NCBI GenBank assembly: GCA_021787735.1
Contig: JAJYLL010000016.1
Location: 1-59,158, forward strand
DNA: 59,158 nucleotides
Source of the DNA: Acidobacteriota bacterium
GTDB lineage: Bacteria > Acidobacteriota > Terriglobia > UBA7540
Reading direction: 5' to 3'
Positions 34,433-43,085 of this stretch are shown in pieces. The notes under the pieces were generated by a model. It saw only the letters and a program-made list of their open reading frames with translations, did not search any database and had not been told where the DNA came from. Within the stretch, counting starts at the first letter, position 1, and every line of letters starts with the position of its first letter. The position numbers and the translations under genes are program-made.

Positions 34433-35011
34433 CTATCCGAGGCCAGTAGACCTCAGTGAGGCATCGTCTCCCATTTCCGGATTGGGAATGGATTCTCGTG
34501 GTTCCAGGCGTGCCCTACGGGCTACGATTGAATCGGGAAAGCGGCGGATGCGGCGGTTGTAAGTGCTGACGAGTTCGTTGAAAAATTCCTGCTGCTCTTC
34601 GATGCTTCTTTCCAATTCGGCATTCTGCTTTCGGAGTTTGACAAAATTGCTGTTGGACTTCAGTCCAGGAAAGTCCGCAGCAATATTGAAGAGCCCCTCG
34701 ATTGCGCCTGCCATGGCGATGTTAGCCAGAGACTTTTCCTGCAGCGTGCGCGCTTTCAGGTAATCAGCCCTGGCGCGTGCGATGGGCTCAAACGCTTCGT
34801 GGTCGTGCGGCATATATCCGCGGCAGGTCCCAAGGAGCTTGGGCAATTCGTCGTGCCGTTGTTTCAGTAGTGCGTCAACACCAGCCCAGCTCTTATCCAG
34901 ATCGATCCTCAGCCTCAACAGGTTCTGGCGCGTCTTAGAAAAATACATAAGGATTACTATGATGGCCAGAACCGGTACAGCCACAACGATCCATATCCAA
35001 AAACTATGCAT
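34433..35011 (-). CDS. lemA: LemA family protein
   Basis: This 192-residue protein has one N-terminal transmembrane helix (residues 2-23) followed by the helical LemA domain; the conserved LDKSWAGVDALLKQRHDELPKL stretch and the YNRRIRRFPDSIVA segment near the end are clear. LemA proteins are widespread with poorly known envelope roles. The C-terminal 25 residues are polar and not part of the family core. ATG start at 35011, directly before the helix; a longer frame to 35086 lacks family character. Confidence 0.88.
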   Translation of the reverse strand: MHSFWIWIVVAVPVLAIIVILMYFSKTRQNLLRLRIDLDKSWAGVDALLKQRHDELPKLLGTCRGYMPHDHEAFEPIARARADYLKARTLQEKSLANIAMAGAIEGLFNIAADFPGLKSNSNFVKLRKQNAELERSIEEQQEFFNELVSTYNRRIRRFPDSIVARRARLEPRESIPNPEMGDDASLRSTGLG

Positions 35012-35366
35012 ACCCGCAAACTCCTTCGATGAATCCGCCTCATAATATCCACAGATGCCGAGCTGCATCACTTTAGAGCCCGCCACCGGAGGCCTTCACA
35101 GCACTCGCCTGCTTACAGACAATCGGTTACAGAAACGTGAACCTTTGCGCGCTTGACTCGAAAACAAAACGAACGAAGTCCATCCTCGCGAGGCGAGGAG
35201 GTTAAACTACGTTACCACAACCGAACGGAATAAAGCCGGAAAGTGAATCGGCACCTGCGAGCGCCTGATCGATCTGCCCTATCCACTGCCGCAGGCGAAA
35301 CCCAGACTGTTCAATTGCCAATTTGTGGCCGCGTTGTCGTGCTGGCCGGTAACGAAGTTGCTGCGC
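35012..35366. other. No intact gene recognised
   Basis: The stretch between lemA and the end of the gamma-glutamyltransferase pseudogene holds only short frames. I see a small inverted repeat TCGC-GAGGCGA near 35187-35198 and nothing I can name. Confidence 0.35.
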
Positions 35367-37097
35367 TCAGTTCGCCGGTGAGGGTTCCGGAACCGCTTCG
35401 CCATCCTTGCGCGGGTCAGAAGCGCCGAAATTCACTCCCGTCTCAGAATTGTGAAGGACGGCCTGTCCACCGCCGACCCATTCCGCGTATGGGCCCACAA
35501 CGCGCAAGTCATATCCCAGCACGGAAAGTCCGGTCAATGTCTTCTTGGGAACCCGACTTTCGATCAGGTAACTGCAGCCGCCCCGGCCGAATTTATTAAA
35601 CCGAGGCGCTTCGAGTGCCTGCTGGATGTTCATCCTGTAATCAATGATGTCTGAAACGAACTGCGCCTGGGCCAGCGGCTGATTTCCGCCGCGCATAATT
35701 CCGAAGCCGATGTGAATGTCACCGCGCTCCATGAACGCCGGGATAATGGTGTGGAAGGGTCGTTTGTGGGGCGCAAGGACGTCAGGGCTGCCGGGCTTCA
35801 GCGTGAATCCGGTGGCGCGGTTCTGCAGAATGATGCCTTAGCCGCGCACCGCAACGCCCGACCCGAATGCGCCGGCCAGACTCTGGATCAGGGAAACAAT
35901 GTTTCCGTCGCGATCGACCGCCGTAAGGTAGCTGGTGTCCGTGCCTGGATGCGGAGTGGCGATGGCAATATTCGGATCAGCGCCCGGCGGCGTGCCAGGC
36001 TGATAGTCGCATTTCGCCTGGTCGGGGTCAATCAGTTTGGCCCGTGCTTTCGCGTAGTCCATGGAAAGCATCCCGTTGACGGGCACTTTGACGAAACGGG
36101 GATCTCCAACATAGCGATGAAGGTCCGCGTAGGCGAGTTGCTGCGCCTGCATCTCGATGTGAAATCTCTCCGCGCTTTTTGCTCCGTATGTTGAAAGCGG
36201 AAACTGCCCCATGATGTTCAGCATCTCAAGAGCGGCGATACCCTGCGTATTCGGAGGAATCTCAAAAACCTTCCAGCCGTGATAATCCGTTTCAATGGGC
36301 TCGACCCATTCCGCCTTGTACTCACTCAGGTCCTGCGGGCTGATGACTCCTCCGAGTTCCTGCGATGTTTTCACAATCGCGCGCGCAATGCTGCCCTTGT
36401 AAAAAGCTCGTTCGCCTTCGTTCGCGACCAGTTCCAGGGCGCCAGCGTACTCGGGATTGCGGAAAATCTGGCCAAGCTTAGGAGGCTGTCCTCCCGGGAG
36501 ATAGACACGCGCCGCTTCCTTGTCCTTGCGCAGCACATCGCTGTATGCCGGCCAGTACATGCTGTTCCACTGTGTGATGGGGAAGCCGTGCGAGGCATAG
36601 TATATGGCTGGTTTGAAAAGGTCCTTCCACGGCAGCTTGCCGAATCGCTGATGCAACTCCCACCAGCCCATCACGCAGCCCGGGATGCTGACAGAAAGAA
36701 TTCCTGTGCCTGGAATGCGCTTCAGACCGTGCGATTTAAGGTATTGGAGGGTGAGCCCTTCGGGCGCCCAGCCGCTTGAATTCAGCCCGCTGACGGTGCC
36801 GCTCTTCGAGTCCCATTCGATCGCGAAAAGATCGCCTCCCATTCCGTTCATCATGGGCTGCATCACTCCCATCGTGGCGCTGGCGGCAATCGCCGCGTCC
36901 GCGGCCGAACCCCCTTCGGCAAGAATGGATGCGCCCGCCTGCGCGGCAAGGGGCTGTTCCGCAGCAACAATTCCAAGTTGTGATGAGACCATGGAACGGC
37001 CCTGCGACCAGGTCATAAGCCTTTCAGAGCGCAGCAGCGGGACAGCGATCCCCACGCAAGCTGCAACAACTACTAAAATCAGCAATCCCCTCTTCAT
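35367..37097 (-). pseudogene. ggt: Gamma-glutamyltransferase interrupted by one in-frame stop
   Basis: The 577-codon frame encodes a signal-anchor (residues 4-23) and a complete gamma-glutamyltranspeptidase: large subunit with GGMGGDLF-like MMNGMGGDLFA, the processing/nucleophile region GTDTSYLTAVDRDGN, and the small subunit to its end. A single TAA at 35838-35840 interrupts it in the GSGVAVRG-stop-GIILQNR stretch; the sequence continues in the same frame with KPGSPDV, PHKRPFHTI and GGNQPLAQ motifs. The enzyme would hydrolyse or transfer gamma-glutamyl groups of glutathione in the periplasm. Truncated at the stop, it would lack most of the small subunit. A sequence error is the main alternative. 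Confidence 0.8.
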
Positions 37098-37470
37098 GTG
37101 TCACCTCCCTGAATCCGCCTCCAGCGGCGGCCCGCTTTCCCGTGGGTGTCCGCCGTAAGTTCTTGCGCGTGTCATTTGAATGCCGGGAATATTTTGCCCC
37201 GCCCCACGCGTTTACGGGTAGTGGGAAAATAGAAATTTCAAGGGCAGGGCCCTGTGGTTATTTTCCATAGTGGATGACCGGCCCTCATTTAGCCGCCACT
37301 TGAAAAGCCGGGTGGGCGTAGACTAAGGGCAGTCGGAAGTATCTTGGAGAGGAAGCATCCTTTCTGGTATGTCTGACAGCCATCTCCGGTATGATTAAGA
37401 CATGGGCAAGGCAAGCCTGACCCGGCAGGAGCGCAAACGGTTATGCGATCGCTTGACAGCCCACGATGCC
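37098..37470. other. Divergent gap, no gene recognised
   Basis: This gap between the outward-facing ggt and archease genes should contain promoters for both, but I see no strong pair of boxes. Pyrimidine/purine composition is ordinary. An archease start at 37402 would shorten the gap. Confidence 0.35.
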
Positions 37471-37887
37471 ATGCCGAGTTTTCGCATTCTGGAACACACC
37501 GCTGATATTGGATTTGAAGCCTTCGGCTCGACGCTTTGCGAAGTGTTTGAAAATGCTGCGCGGGTGCTCGCGCACTTGATCGCGGAGCCAACAACCGTTG
37601 AGCCCAGAGCGGAAATCCGCATTGAAGTTCAGGGGGCGAACCCTCCTGATCTTCTGGTAAACTGGCTTAGTGAAATTCTTTTTCAGCATGACGCCGAGCG
37701 CTGGTTGTTTCGCGATTTTAGAGTTGAAAGTCTTGACGATCATGCCGCCACAGGCATAGCACTGGGCGAAAAATTTGACGAGGCACGCCACCAGACCAAC
37801 CTGATGGTCAAAGCCGTAACTTACCATCAACTGAGCCTGCAGCAGACGGCAGGCGGATGGCGGGCGCAGGTTTACCTTGACATCTGA
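37471..37887 (+). CDS. Archease family protein
   Basis: This 138-residue protein carries the archease hallmarks EHTADIGFEAFG near the N terminus, LLVNWLSEILF in the middle and VKAVTYHQL near the C terminus. Archease activates the RNA ligase RtcB in RNA repair and tRNA splicing; no rtcB gene lies in the window. The ATG at 37471 gives the usual family length; an ATG at 37402 adds 23 atypical residues. Neither has a clear ribosome-binding site. The stop is 1 bp before the next gene's ATG, so an operon with the MBL-fold gene is likely. Confidence 0.87.
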   Translation: MPSFRILEHTADIGFEAFGSTLCEVFENAARVLAHLIAEPTTVEPRAEIRIEVQGANPPDLLVNWLSEILFQHDAERWLFRDFRVESLDDHAATGIALGEKFDEARHQTNLMVKAVTYHQLSLQQTAGGWRAQVYLDI

Positions 37888-37888
37888 G

Positions 37889-38980
37889 ATGCAATACGAT
37901 GCTCCGGCACACTCGCCGGCCGCTCAAATCAGGCTTGGAGAGAACCGCTTGTCCCGCGTACCGGCGACCTTTTCTCCGCGTGCTGCACGCCTTACGGGAA
38001 TGCTGTTCCCGTGGCTTTGGGTGCCGTTTGGACTGTTGCTGGTTCTCGCTGCGCCGCGCACCGTTTTTCCTGCAAATGACAGTTTCTATCACGTCCAGGA
38101 AATCAATCCGCATGTTTTCGTCTGGGTGGCTGAGGACATCCTTAACCAGGAGGGCGACCCGCAATTCAATCGCGCCGGAAACGCGGGGTTCATCATCACC
38201 CAGGACGGTGTGGTCGTGGTCAACACGACCAACTCGCCTTTTAACGCCCGCGCATTGCTCTACGAGATTCGCAAGCGGACGGACCAGCCGGTCCGCTACG
38301 TGATCAACACCAGTGCTTCACCTGACGTCATGCTGGGCAACGAAGCCTTTGCGGACTTCAGCCCGGTGATCCTCTCCACTCCGCAGGCTGCGGAGCAGAT
38401 GCGCAATTACCGGAACGAATTTCCCGCCCGGCTTGATCGCGACTGGAAATTTGCGGCCAGCATGCGCGGCATCCATCCGCTTCCGCCCACTCAGACTTTT
38501 GACAAGGACACGACGCTCGATCTGGGCGGTCAGCAGATCAAGCTGATTAACCTAGGCGACAACAATTCTCCGGGCGACGCCGCTGTCTACCTTCCGCAGT
38601 CGAAGGTAGTTTTTCTTGGCAACGTTTTTGAAAACGATTATATTCCCCGGATCGGCTCGGCGAACCTCAAGCAATGGATTGAAACACTGCAGAAGGTCGT
38701 GTCCTGGAATTGCACTGTTTATGTTCCCGGCCATGGCTTGCCGAGCGGACCAGTTCAGGTGCAGCGGTTCCAGCAATTTCTTGAATGGCTTTCCGGGCAG
38801 GTGCGGCTGGGAATCCAGAAGGGCAAGTCTCTGCGGCAGATCCAAAACGAACTTGTGCCTTTCCAAAGCGTACACTGGCACGCGCCGGAGCTCGAGGGCG
38901 AGGCCGTCACCGCCGTTTACCGGTTGTTGACGCGGCAAGACAATCAGGCTTCATCATCTGCTGAAACGCCAAGTCCATAA
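37889..38980 (+). CDS. MBL-fold protein lacking most metal ligands, exported
   Basis: The protein of up to 363 residues has a membrane or signal segment (LFPWLWVPFGLLLVLAAP) and a metallo-beta-lactamase fold recognisable from GFIITQDGVVVVNTT, VINTSASPDVMLGN, PGDAAVYLPQ and VPGHGLPSGP. In active members the second block is THxHxDH; here it reads TSASPDV, so H, H and the final H are S, S and V, only the aspartate remaining. The later metal-binding histidine and bridging aspartate positions read N and N. It probably cannot bind two zinc ions. The ATG at 37889 is 1 bp after the archease stop; the ATG at 38000, just before the signal segment, is an alternative start. Confidence 0.8.
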   Translation: MQYDAPAHSPAAQIRLGENRLSRVPATFSPRAARLTGMLFPWLWVPFGLLLVLAAPRTVFPANDSFYHVQEINPHVFVWVAEDILNQEGDPQFNRAGNAGFIITQDGVVVVNTTNSPFNARALLYEIRKRTDQPVRYVINTSASPDVMLGNEAFADFSPVILSTPQAAEQMRNYRNEFPARLDRDWKFAASMRGIHPLPPTQTFDKDTTLDLGGQQIKLINLGDNNSPGDAAVYLPQSKVVFLGNVFENDYIPRIGSANLKQWIETLQKVVSWNCTVYVPGHGLPSGPVQVQRFQQFLEWLSGQVRLGIQKGKSLRQIQNELVPFQSVHWHAPELEGEAVTAVYRLLTRQDNQASSSAETPSP

Positions 38981-38998
38981 ACAAAAAGGATCTGCTTC

Positions 38999-39433
38999 AT
39001 GAATAATCCCCGACGGGTTTTTCTGGCAGCCATACCCGCTTTGATGGCTACGCGCGCGCTGGCGGCCGAAGAGAATTATTTACCCTCAAAAGTTTATGAA
39101 TTTTCCAAACTGCCCGTGCATCATGGCAAGACCAATACCTCGCGTCCGGTGCTTGACGGGCTCACACATGAGAACTGCCGCATCGAGCTCCACGAATCGG
39201 ACCTGGCTCCGGGCAACAGGCCGCACCCGCCCCATCACCATGCCCATGAAGAGATGTTCTTTGTCCGGCAGGGCACGATCGAGGTCACTATCAAAGGAAA
39301 GATCTCCAAGGCGGGACCGGGCTCAGTGGCTTTTATTGCTTCGAACGACGAGCATGGTATCCGCAACGTGGGTAATGACCATGCTCAATATTTTGTGCTG
39401 GCCATCCACCGGCCGGGTGACAAAGAAAGCTGA
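38999..39433 (+). CDS. Exported single-domain cupin protein
   Basis: This 144-residue protein has a signal peptide ending near residue 23 (RALA-AE) and one cupin barrel. The first cupin motif includes HPPHHHAHEEMFFVRQG with several candidate metal-binding histidines and a glutamate; the second includes DEHGIRNVG. It lies 18 bp after the MBL-fold gene and 3 bp before a second cupin gene. Function is unknown; small cupins often bind or isomerise small acids and sugars. Confidence 0.8.
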   Translation: MNNPRRVFLAAIPALMATRALAAEENYLPSKVYEFSKLPVHHGKTNTSRPVLDGLTHENCRIELHESDLAPGNRPHPPHHHAHEEMFFVRQGTIEVTIKGKISKAGPGSVAFIASNDEHGIRNVGNDHAQYFVLAIHRPGDKES

Positions 39434-39436
39434 AGA

Positions 39437-39889
39437 GTGACCGACTGGAAAGAACACGGCATTCGTATTGTGCGCGCGGGCGGACTGGACCCGAACACGC
39501 CGCAGACGCCCGGCATGTCGCGCGCGGCGGCAATCACGCATGCCCGCACGGGCGCCAGCAAGCTGTGGGCGGGGACGATAGTGGTCGCTCCGGCGGTGTG
39601 CAGTGGTGCCCATCATCACGGCGAGCTTGAAACCGTCCTTTACATCGTGCGCGGCTACGCGCGCTTCCGCTGGGGCGAGCATATGGAATACGTAGCGGAA
39701 GCCGGCCCCGGCGATTTTATCTACGTCCCGCCCTATGTTCCCCACCAGGAAATGAACGCCCGCCCCAATGAGCCTGTCGAGGCAGTGGTGGTCCGCAGCG
39801 GCCAGGACCCCATCGTCGTGAACATCGATTCCAGTCCCGAACCTGGCAACACCGATGCCCGGAAGGATCCTTTCCACTCGCGGGAGTAG
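39437..39889 (+). CDS. Single-domain cupin protein
   Basis: This 150-residue protein has no signal peptide. Its cupin motif 1 is AHHHGELETVLYIVRGYARFRWG and motif 2 is GDFIYVPPYVPHQEMN, with H, H, E and H positions for a metal. It starts at GTG 3 bp after the preceding cupin gene, so the two are surely co-translated. The two proteins differ enough not to be a recent duplicate. Substrate unknown. Confidence 0.8.
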   Translation: MTDWKEHGIRIVRAGGLDPNTPQTPGMSRAAAITHARTGASKLWAGTIVVAPAVCSGAHHHGELETVLYIVRGYARFRWGEHMEYVAEAGPGDFIYVPPYVPHQEMNARPNEPVEAVVVRSGQDPIVVNIDSSPEPGNTDARKDPFHSRE

Positions 39890-40042
39890 CTTTTCCCCGT
39901 GCCGCGCACATCTCAAAGGCCGCAATGGATGCGCCGCCCTCACTGAGATTTACGTTCGGCACTATTGACAATTGCGCCGGGCAATGACATTGTCCGAGCG
40001 GGGCACCAACCAAAGGATTTCAGGCAACAGGGGAGGGGTACA

Positions 40043-40720
40043 ATGGCGACGACTACGTCCGCGCAGGGGTCGGCGCGTCGGCTTTTTCAGGCCAAGTCCG
40101 GCCCGAAGTATCTCCTGTTTGGGTTCGTCGGCCTGATGTTTGTTTACGTTCTCTACCATAATGAAAGCTTTCTAGTCCGCTCTGCAGACCCGGAGTGGGC
40201 GCACATTGCTCCATTCAAATGGTGGTTGCTGCCGCACGCTCTAGCCGGCTGCTGCGCGCTTTTACTGGGTCCGATGCAGTTTTCCGACCGGCTCAGGAGG
40301 CGCTTCCTTGGGCTTCACAGGATTGTCGGGCGTTTCTACGTGGCTGGAGTCTTTATCCTTGCACCTCTCGGGACCTACATCCAGTACTTTGAGGAGCGCA
40401 TGGGTGGATCGCGGGAATTCAGCGTCGCCGCCGGCGTGGATGCCGCTCTGCTGATGATCACAACGGGCATCGCTTTTACCTTTATTCGCAAAGGAAAGAT
40501 TCAGCAGCACCGCCAGTGGATGACGCGCAGCTTTGCGGTTGCACTGGTTTTTCTTGAGGTTCGGGTGGTCGGAGGCGTGACCGGGTGGGAAAATCTTGGA
40601 GACGCCGCCAACACCGCCATCGTGTTTGCTTGTGTCGCTTTCTCAATTCTTATTGCCGACATCATCCTGCAGTGGCAGGAAGTACGCCGCACTCGGCCCG
40701 CCGCCCGTGGTGAATTGTGA
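40043..40720 (+). CDS. DUF2306-like integral membrane protein
   Basis: This 225-residue protein has about six to seven hydrophobic segments. The central RRRFLGLHRIVGRFYVAGVF stretch, and RKGKIQQHRQWMTRSFAVAL with paired histidines, are features of the DUF2306/YozB-like family and related haem-binding-type membrane proteins; function is unknown. The ATG at 40043 follows a GGGAGGGG ribosome-binding site. A TTGACA at 39965-39970 with CATTGT 17 bp on may be a weak internal promoter. Its stop overlaps the GTG of the MFS gene. Confidence 0.72.
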   Translation: MATTTSAQGSARRLFQAKSGPKYLLFGFVGLMFVYVLYHNESFLVRSADPEWAHIAPFKWWLLPHALAGCCALLLGPMQFSDRLRRRFLGLHRIVGRFYVAGVFILAPLGTYIQYFEERMGGSREFSVAAGVDAALLMITTGIAFTFIRKGKIQQHRQWMTRSFAVALVFLEVRVVGGVTGWENLGDAANTAIVFACVAFSILIADIILQWQEVRRTRPAARGEL

Positions 40721-42069
40721 TTGACGTTCGCGAAGAAATCGCAAACGCTAAGGTCGGGCCCTATCACTGGCTGGTTGCCATGCTTGTCGGCCTGGCTGTT
40801 TTCTTTGATGGGTATGACACTTTCAGTCCTGCCTACGTGATTCACTATGTGATGAAGCCCTGGCATCTGGCCCCAAGCCAGGCCGGGCTGTTGGTATCGA
40901 GCGGGCTGGTAGGATTCATGTTTGGCTCGCTCGCGCAAGGCAAGTTCTCTGACCGCTTCGGCCGCAAGGCGACACTGCTTGCGGCGCTGTGGATCGCAAC
41001 CATTTTCAGCTTCTGCACAGCTGTCTTCGCGCACTCCTTCTGGACGTTTTGTGGTCTCCGCTTGCTGTGCGGCATCGGTCTTGGTGCGCTACTGCCGATC
41101 GGTGTCACTTACCTGACCGAGTTCGCACCTCGCCGCACGCTCCACACCTTTACCACCTGGGGCTGGGCTCTTGGCTGGGCCATGGGAAGCGTGGGGGCGT
41201 CTCTGGTTGGTGTTTTCCTGACCCCGTCTTTCGGATGGCAGGCGCTTTATTACGTCGCCTCTCTTTCGAGCGTGCTGGCTGTCGCCTGTCACATCGCGCT
41301 TCCGGAGTCTCTCCAGTTTGCGGCCATGCGAGGCAGGGTGCGCGATATTCCCGCGACCCTCAGCCGCCTGAATCCTTCTCGGGCGGCGGCTTACGCCGAT
41401 CCGGATGCGCAGTTTGTCCTTCCGGAGCCGCGCGACCGCACCGCTTCGATGGCGTTACTCCTGTCGGAACGCTATCGCCGCACCTCTCTGGCAGTATGCG
41501 CTGCCGCATTCTTCACCCTGTTCGGCATTTTTGGTCTTGCAAGTTGGATTCCCTCGGTCATGATAAGGCGTGGCGAGACCTTTGCTATGAGCTTTGCATT
41601 CGGCGGGCTGATCCAGATCATGGGATTCGTAGGTTCATTGCTTTGTGGCTTGCTCGCGGAGCGCACCGGCAGGGACCGCACTTTTCTTTCTGTCTGGTGG
41701 CTTGGAGGCGCAATCTCGATCCTCGCTCTTGCTTTGGTCAATCACCACTACCTGAACATTATCTTTGTTGCCGCCGGTGGATTTTGCATTCCGGGTGGGC
41801 AGACTATTTTAAACAATTTCACGGCAGCCTCCTACGAAACGGAAGTGCGAGGGACGGCCGTGGGCATGATGCTTGGGATCGGGCGCCTCGGCGCTATCCT
41901 CGGTCCTTTCCTGACCGGCTGGCTGCAGCAGGTCTATCCAGGTTCGATGGCGATGTTTGGCGCCATCGCTATGGCCGGGGCGCTGGGCGCGTGCGCGGTC
42001 ATGATTGCGCGGCCGCGACGCGTAAACGTTATCTCCGGCCATGACATGGCCTCTGCCGCCGCGCGCTAA
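40717..42069 (+). CDS. MFS transporter, aromatic acid/H+ symporter-like
   Basis: This 450-residue major facilitator has twelve helices. The first helix segment FDGYDTFSPAYV, the GQGKFSDRFGRK loop (here AQGKFSDRFGRK) and the later GWLQ region are like the AAHS group that imports 4-hydroxybenzoate, niacin or similar acids. The start is GTG overlapping the stop of the DUF2306-like gene by 3 bp, a coupling arrangement. As the last gene of the archease/MBL/cupin operon it may bring in the compound that the cupins handle; that is inference. Confidence 0.82.
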   Translation: MIDVREEIANAKVGPYHWLVAMLVGLAVFFDGYDTFSPAYVIHYVMKPWHLAPSQAGLLVSSGLVGFMFGSLAQGKFSDRFGRKATLLAALWIATIFSFCTAVFAHSFWTFCGLRLLCGIGLGALLPIGVTYLTEFAPRRTLHTFTTWGWALGWAMGSVGASLVGVFLTPSFGWQALYYVASLSSVLAVACHIALPESLQFAAMRGRVRDIPATLSRLNPSRAAAYADPDAQFVLPEPRDRTASMALLLSERYRRTSLAVCAAAFFTLFGIFGLASWIPSVMIRRGETFAMSFAFGGLIQIMGFVGSLLCGLLAERTGRDRTFLSVWWLGGAISILALALVNHHYLNIIFVAAGGFCIPGGQTILNNFTAASYETEVRGTAVGMMLGIGRLGAILGPFLTGWLQQVYPGSMAMFGAIAMAGALGACAVMIARPRRVNVISGHDMASAAAR

Positions 42070-42397
42070 TCCTCATCAATGCTGGTTTTCGATAGTGGTT
42101 AGAACCATAGGGCCTCCCACTTTGAAGGTCCGCAGACTTGGCAGTGCGAGCCCGTGGACGGGCCGCGAAAAGAAAGAAACCGGAGCGACAGTGGCAAGAA
42201 CCTTTGCGCGGGAATCAGCAATCGCGTATAATCCCCCGTCGGTAAATGAGATGGTAAAAGCAGGTCCAGCTATTTTGGGGAGGCATCCCAGTAGAGTTGA
42301 ATGATGGACAAGCCATGGGGACAAATGCGGATCATGTTCCCGCCATCTGGTGCAATCCAGGGATCAAGACACGAACTTCAATATCGGAGGAATTTCC
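42070..42397. other. No gene recognised
   Basis: The interval has no convincing frame. The end (42386-42397) holds a CGGAGGA ribosome-binding site for the following small gene. A CGTATAAT at about 42225-42232 could be a -10 box, without a good -35. Confidence 0.35.
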
Positions 42398-42790
42398 ATG
42401 AGGAAGTGGAGACTAATTTTTTCGCATCTTGCCATTCTTGGGCTGATTCTGGGCTTCCAGGCTGGGCCCACTTTCGCGCGAACCTCGAAATCAACCACGA
42501 ACAATTCATCAACGAAGGCCAAGACGCGCTCAAAATCAAAGAAGAGTTCAAAGAAAGCAAAAACTGAAGCTGCATCAGCAAAAAGCCAAGCTTCATCCGC
42601 TCCGCAGAACTCGCGCGTGGCTTCCAACCGAGGCCTTGTCTGGGTCAACCCAGACAGCAAAGTGTTCCACCGGGCCGGCGACCGTTGGTACGGAAAGACG
42701 AAAGACGGCAAGTACATGACGGAATCGGAGGCCGTCAGGGAGGGATACCATTTAGCCAAGCCTGCAGGCCGGGCCAAATCCAAGAAGTAA
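42398..42790 (+). CDS. Exported Lys/Ser-rich protein with conserved C-terminal WVN...YMTE domain
   Basis: This 130-residue protein has a signal peptide (about 1-27), a very basic low-complexity part of Lys, Ser, Thr and Ala (28-73), and a C-terminal 45-residue domain with GLVWVNPDSKVFHRAGDRWYGKTK-like pattern and YMTESEAV. That last pattern recurs in small acidobacterial proteins I recall as uncharacterised; a similar text occurs in nuclease-associated domains. GGAGG lies 7 bp before the ATG. The basic tract suggests binding to nucleic acid or acidic polymers outside the cell; inference. Confidence 0.75.
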   Translation: MRKWRLIFSHLAILGLILGFQAGPTFARTSKSTTNNSSTKAKTRSKSKKSSKKAKTEAASAKSQASSAPQNSRVASNRGLVWVNPDSKVFHRAGDRWYGKTKDGKYMTESEAVREGYHLAKPAGRAKSKK

Positions 42791-43085
42791 CGGGGCTCCG
42801 GATCTGCGCAGGCGGGCATGGCATCGTAGCTCGGTCACTTCCGAGCCCGGAGAGATCCTAAGCCCGCCCGGACAAAATAAGGATCGTACTGTGGGCCAAC
42901 TGCGAGAGAGCAGTAGTCCGGCAACGTTCGCCGCGGCTCCGATCCCGGCGGATAGGGCCACTTTCGGCTGGACATTCCAACGCGACAGAAGTGGCAGCCT
43001 TGTGCTATCCAGACCCCTGCAATTCCGCAGAAATCGCATGAGGCGTGGTAACCGCGCCGCTCGTTGTTACGGCAACATTGCCTAC

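Noticed and set aside
33909..34562. 217-codon plus-strand frame covering the tiny gene and the end of lemA
   Set aside because: It overlaps lemA antisense and has no motif; the tiny unit is in a different frame and has its own signals.
35243..36194. Plus-strand frames within the ggt region (118 and 160 codons)
   Set aside because: They are antisense to the gamma-glutamyltransferase, whose motifs are continuous on the minus strand.
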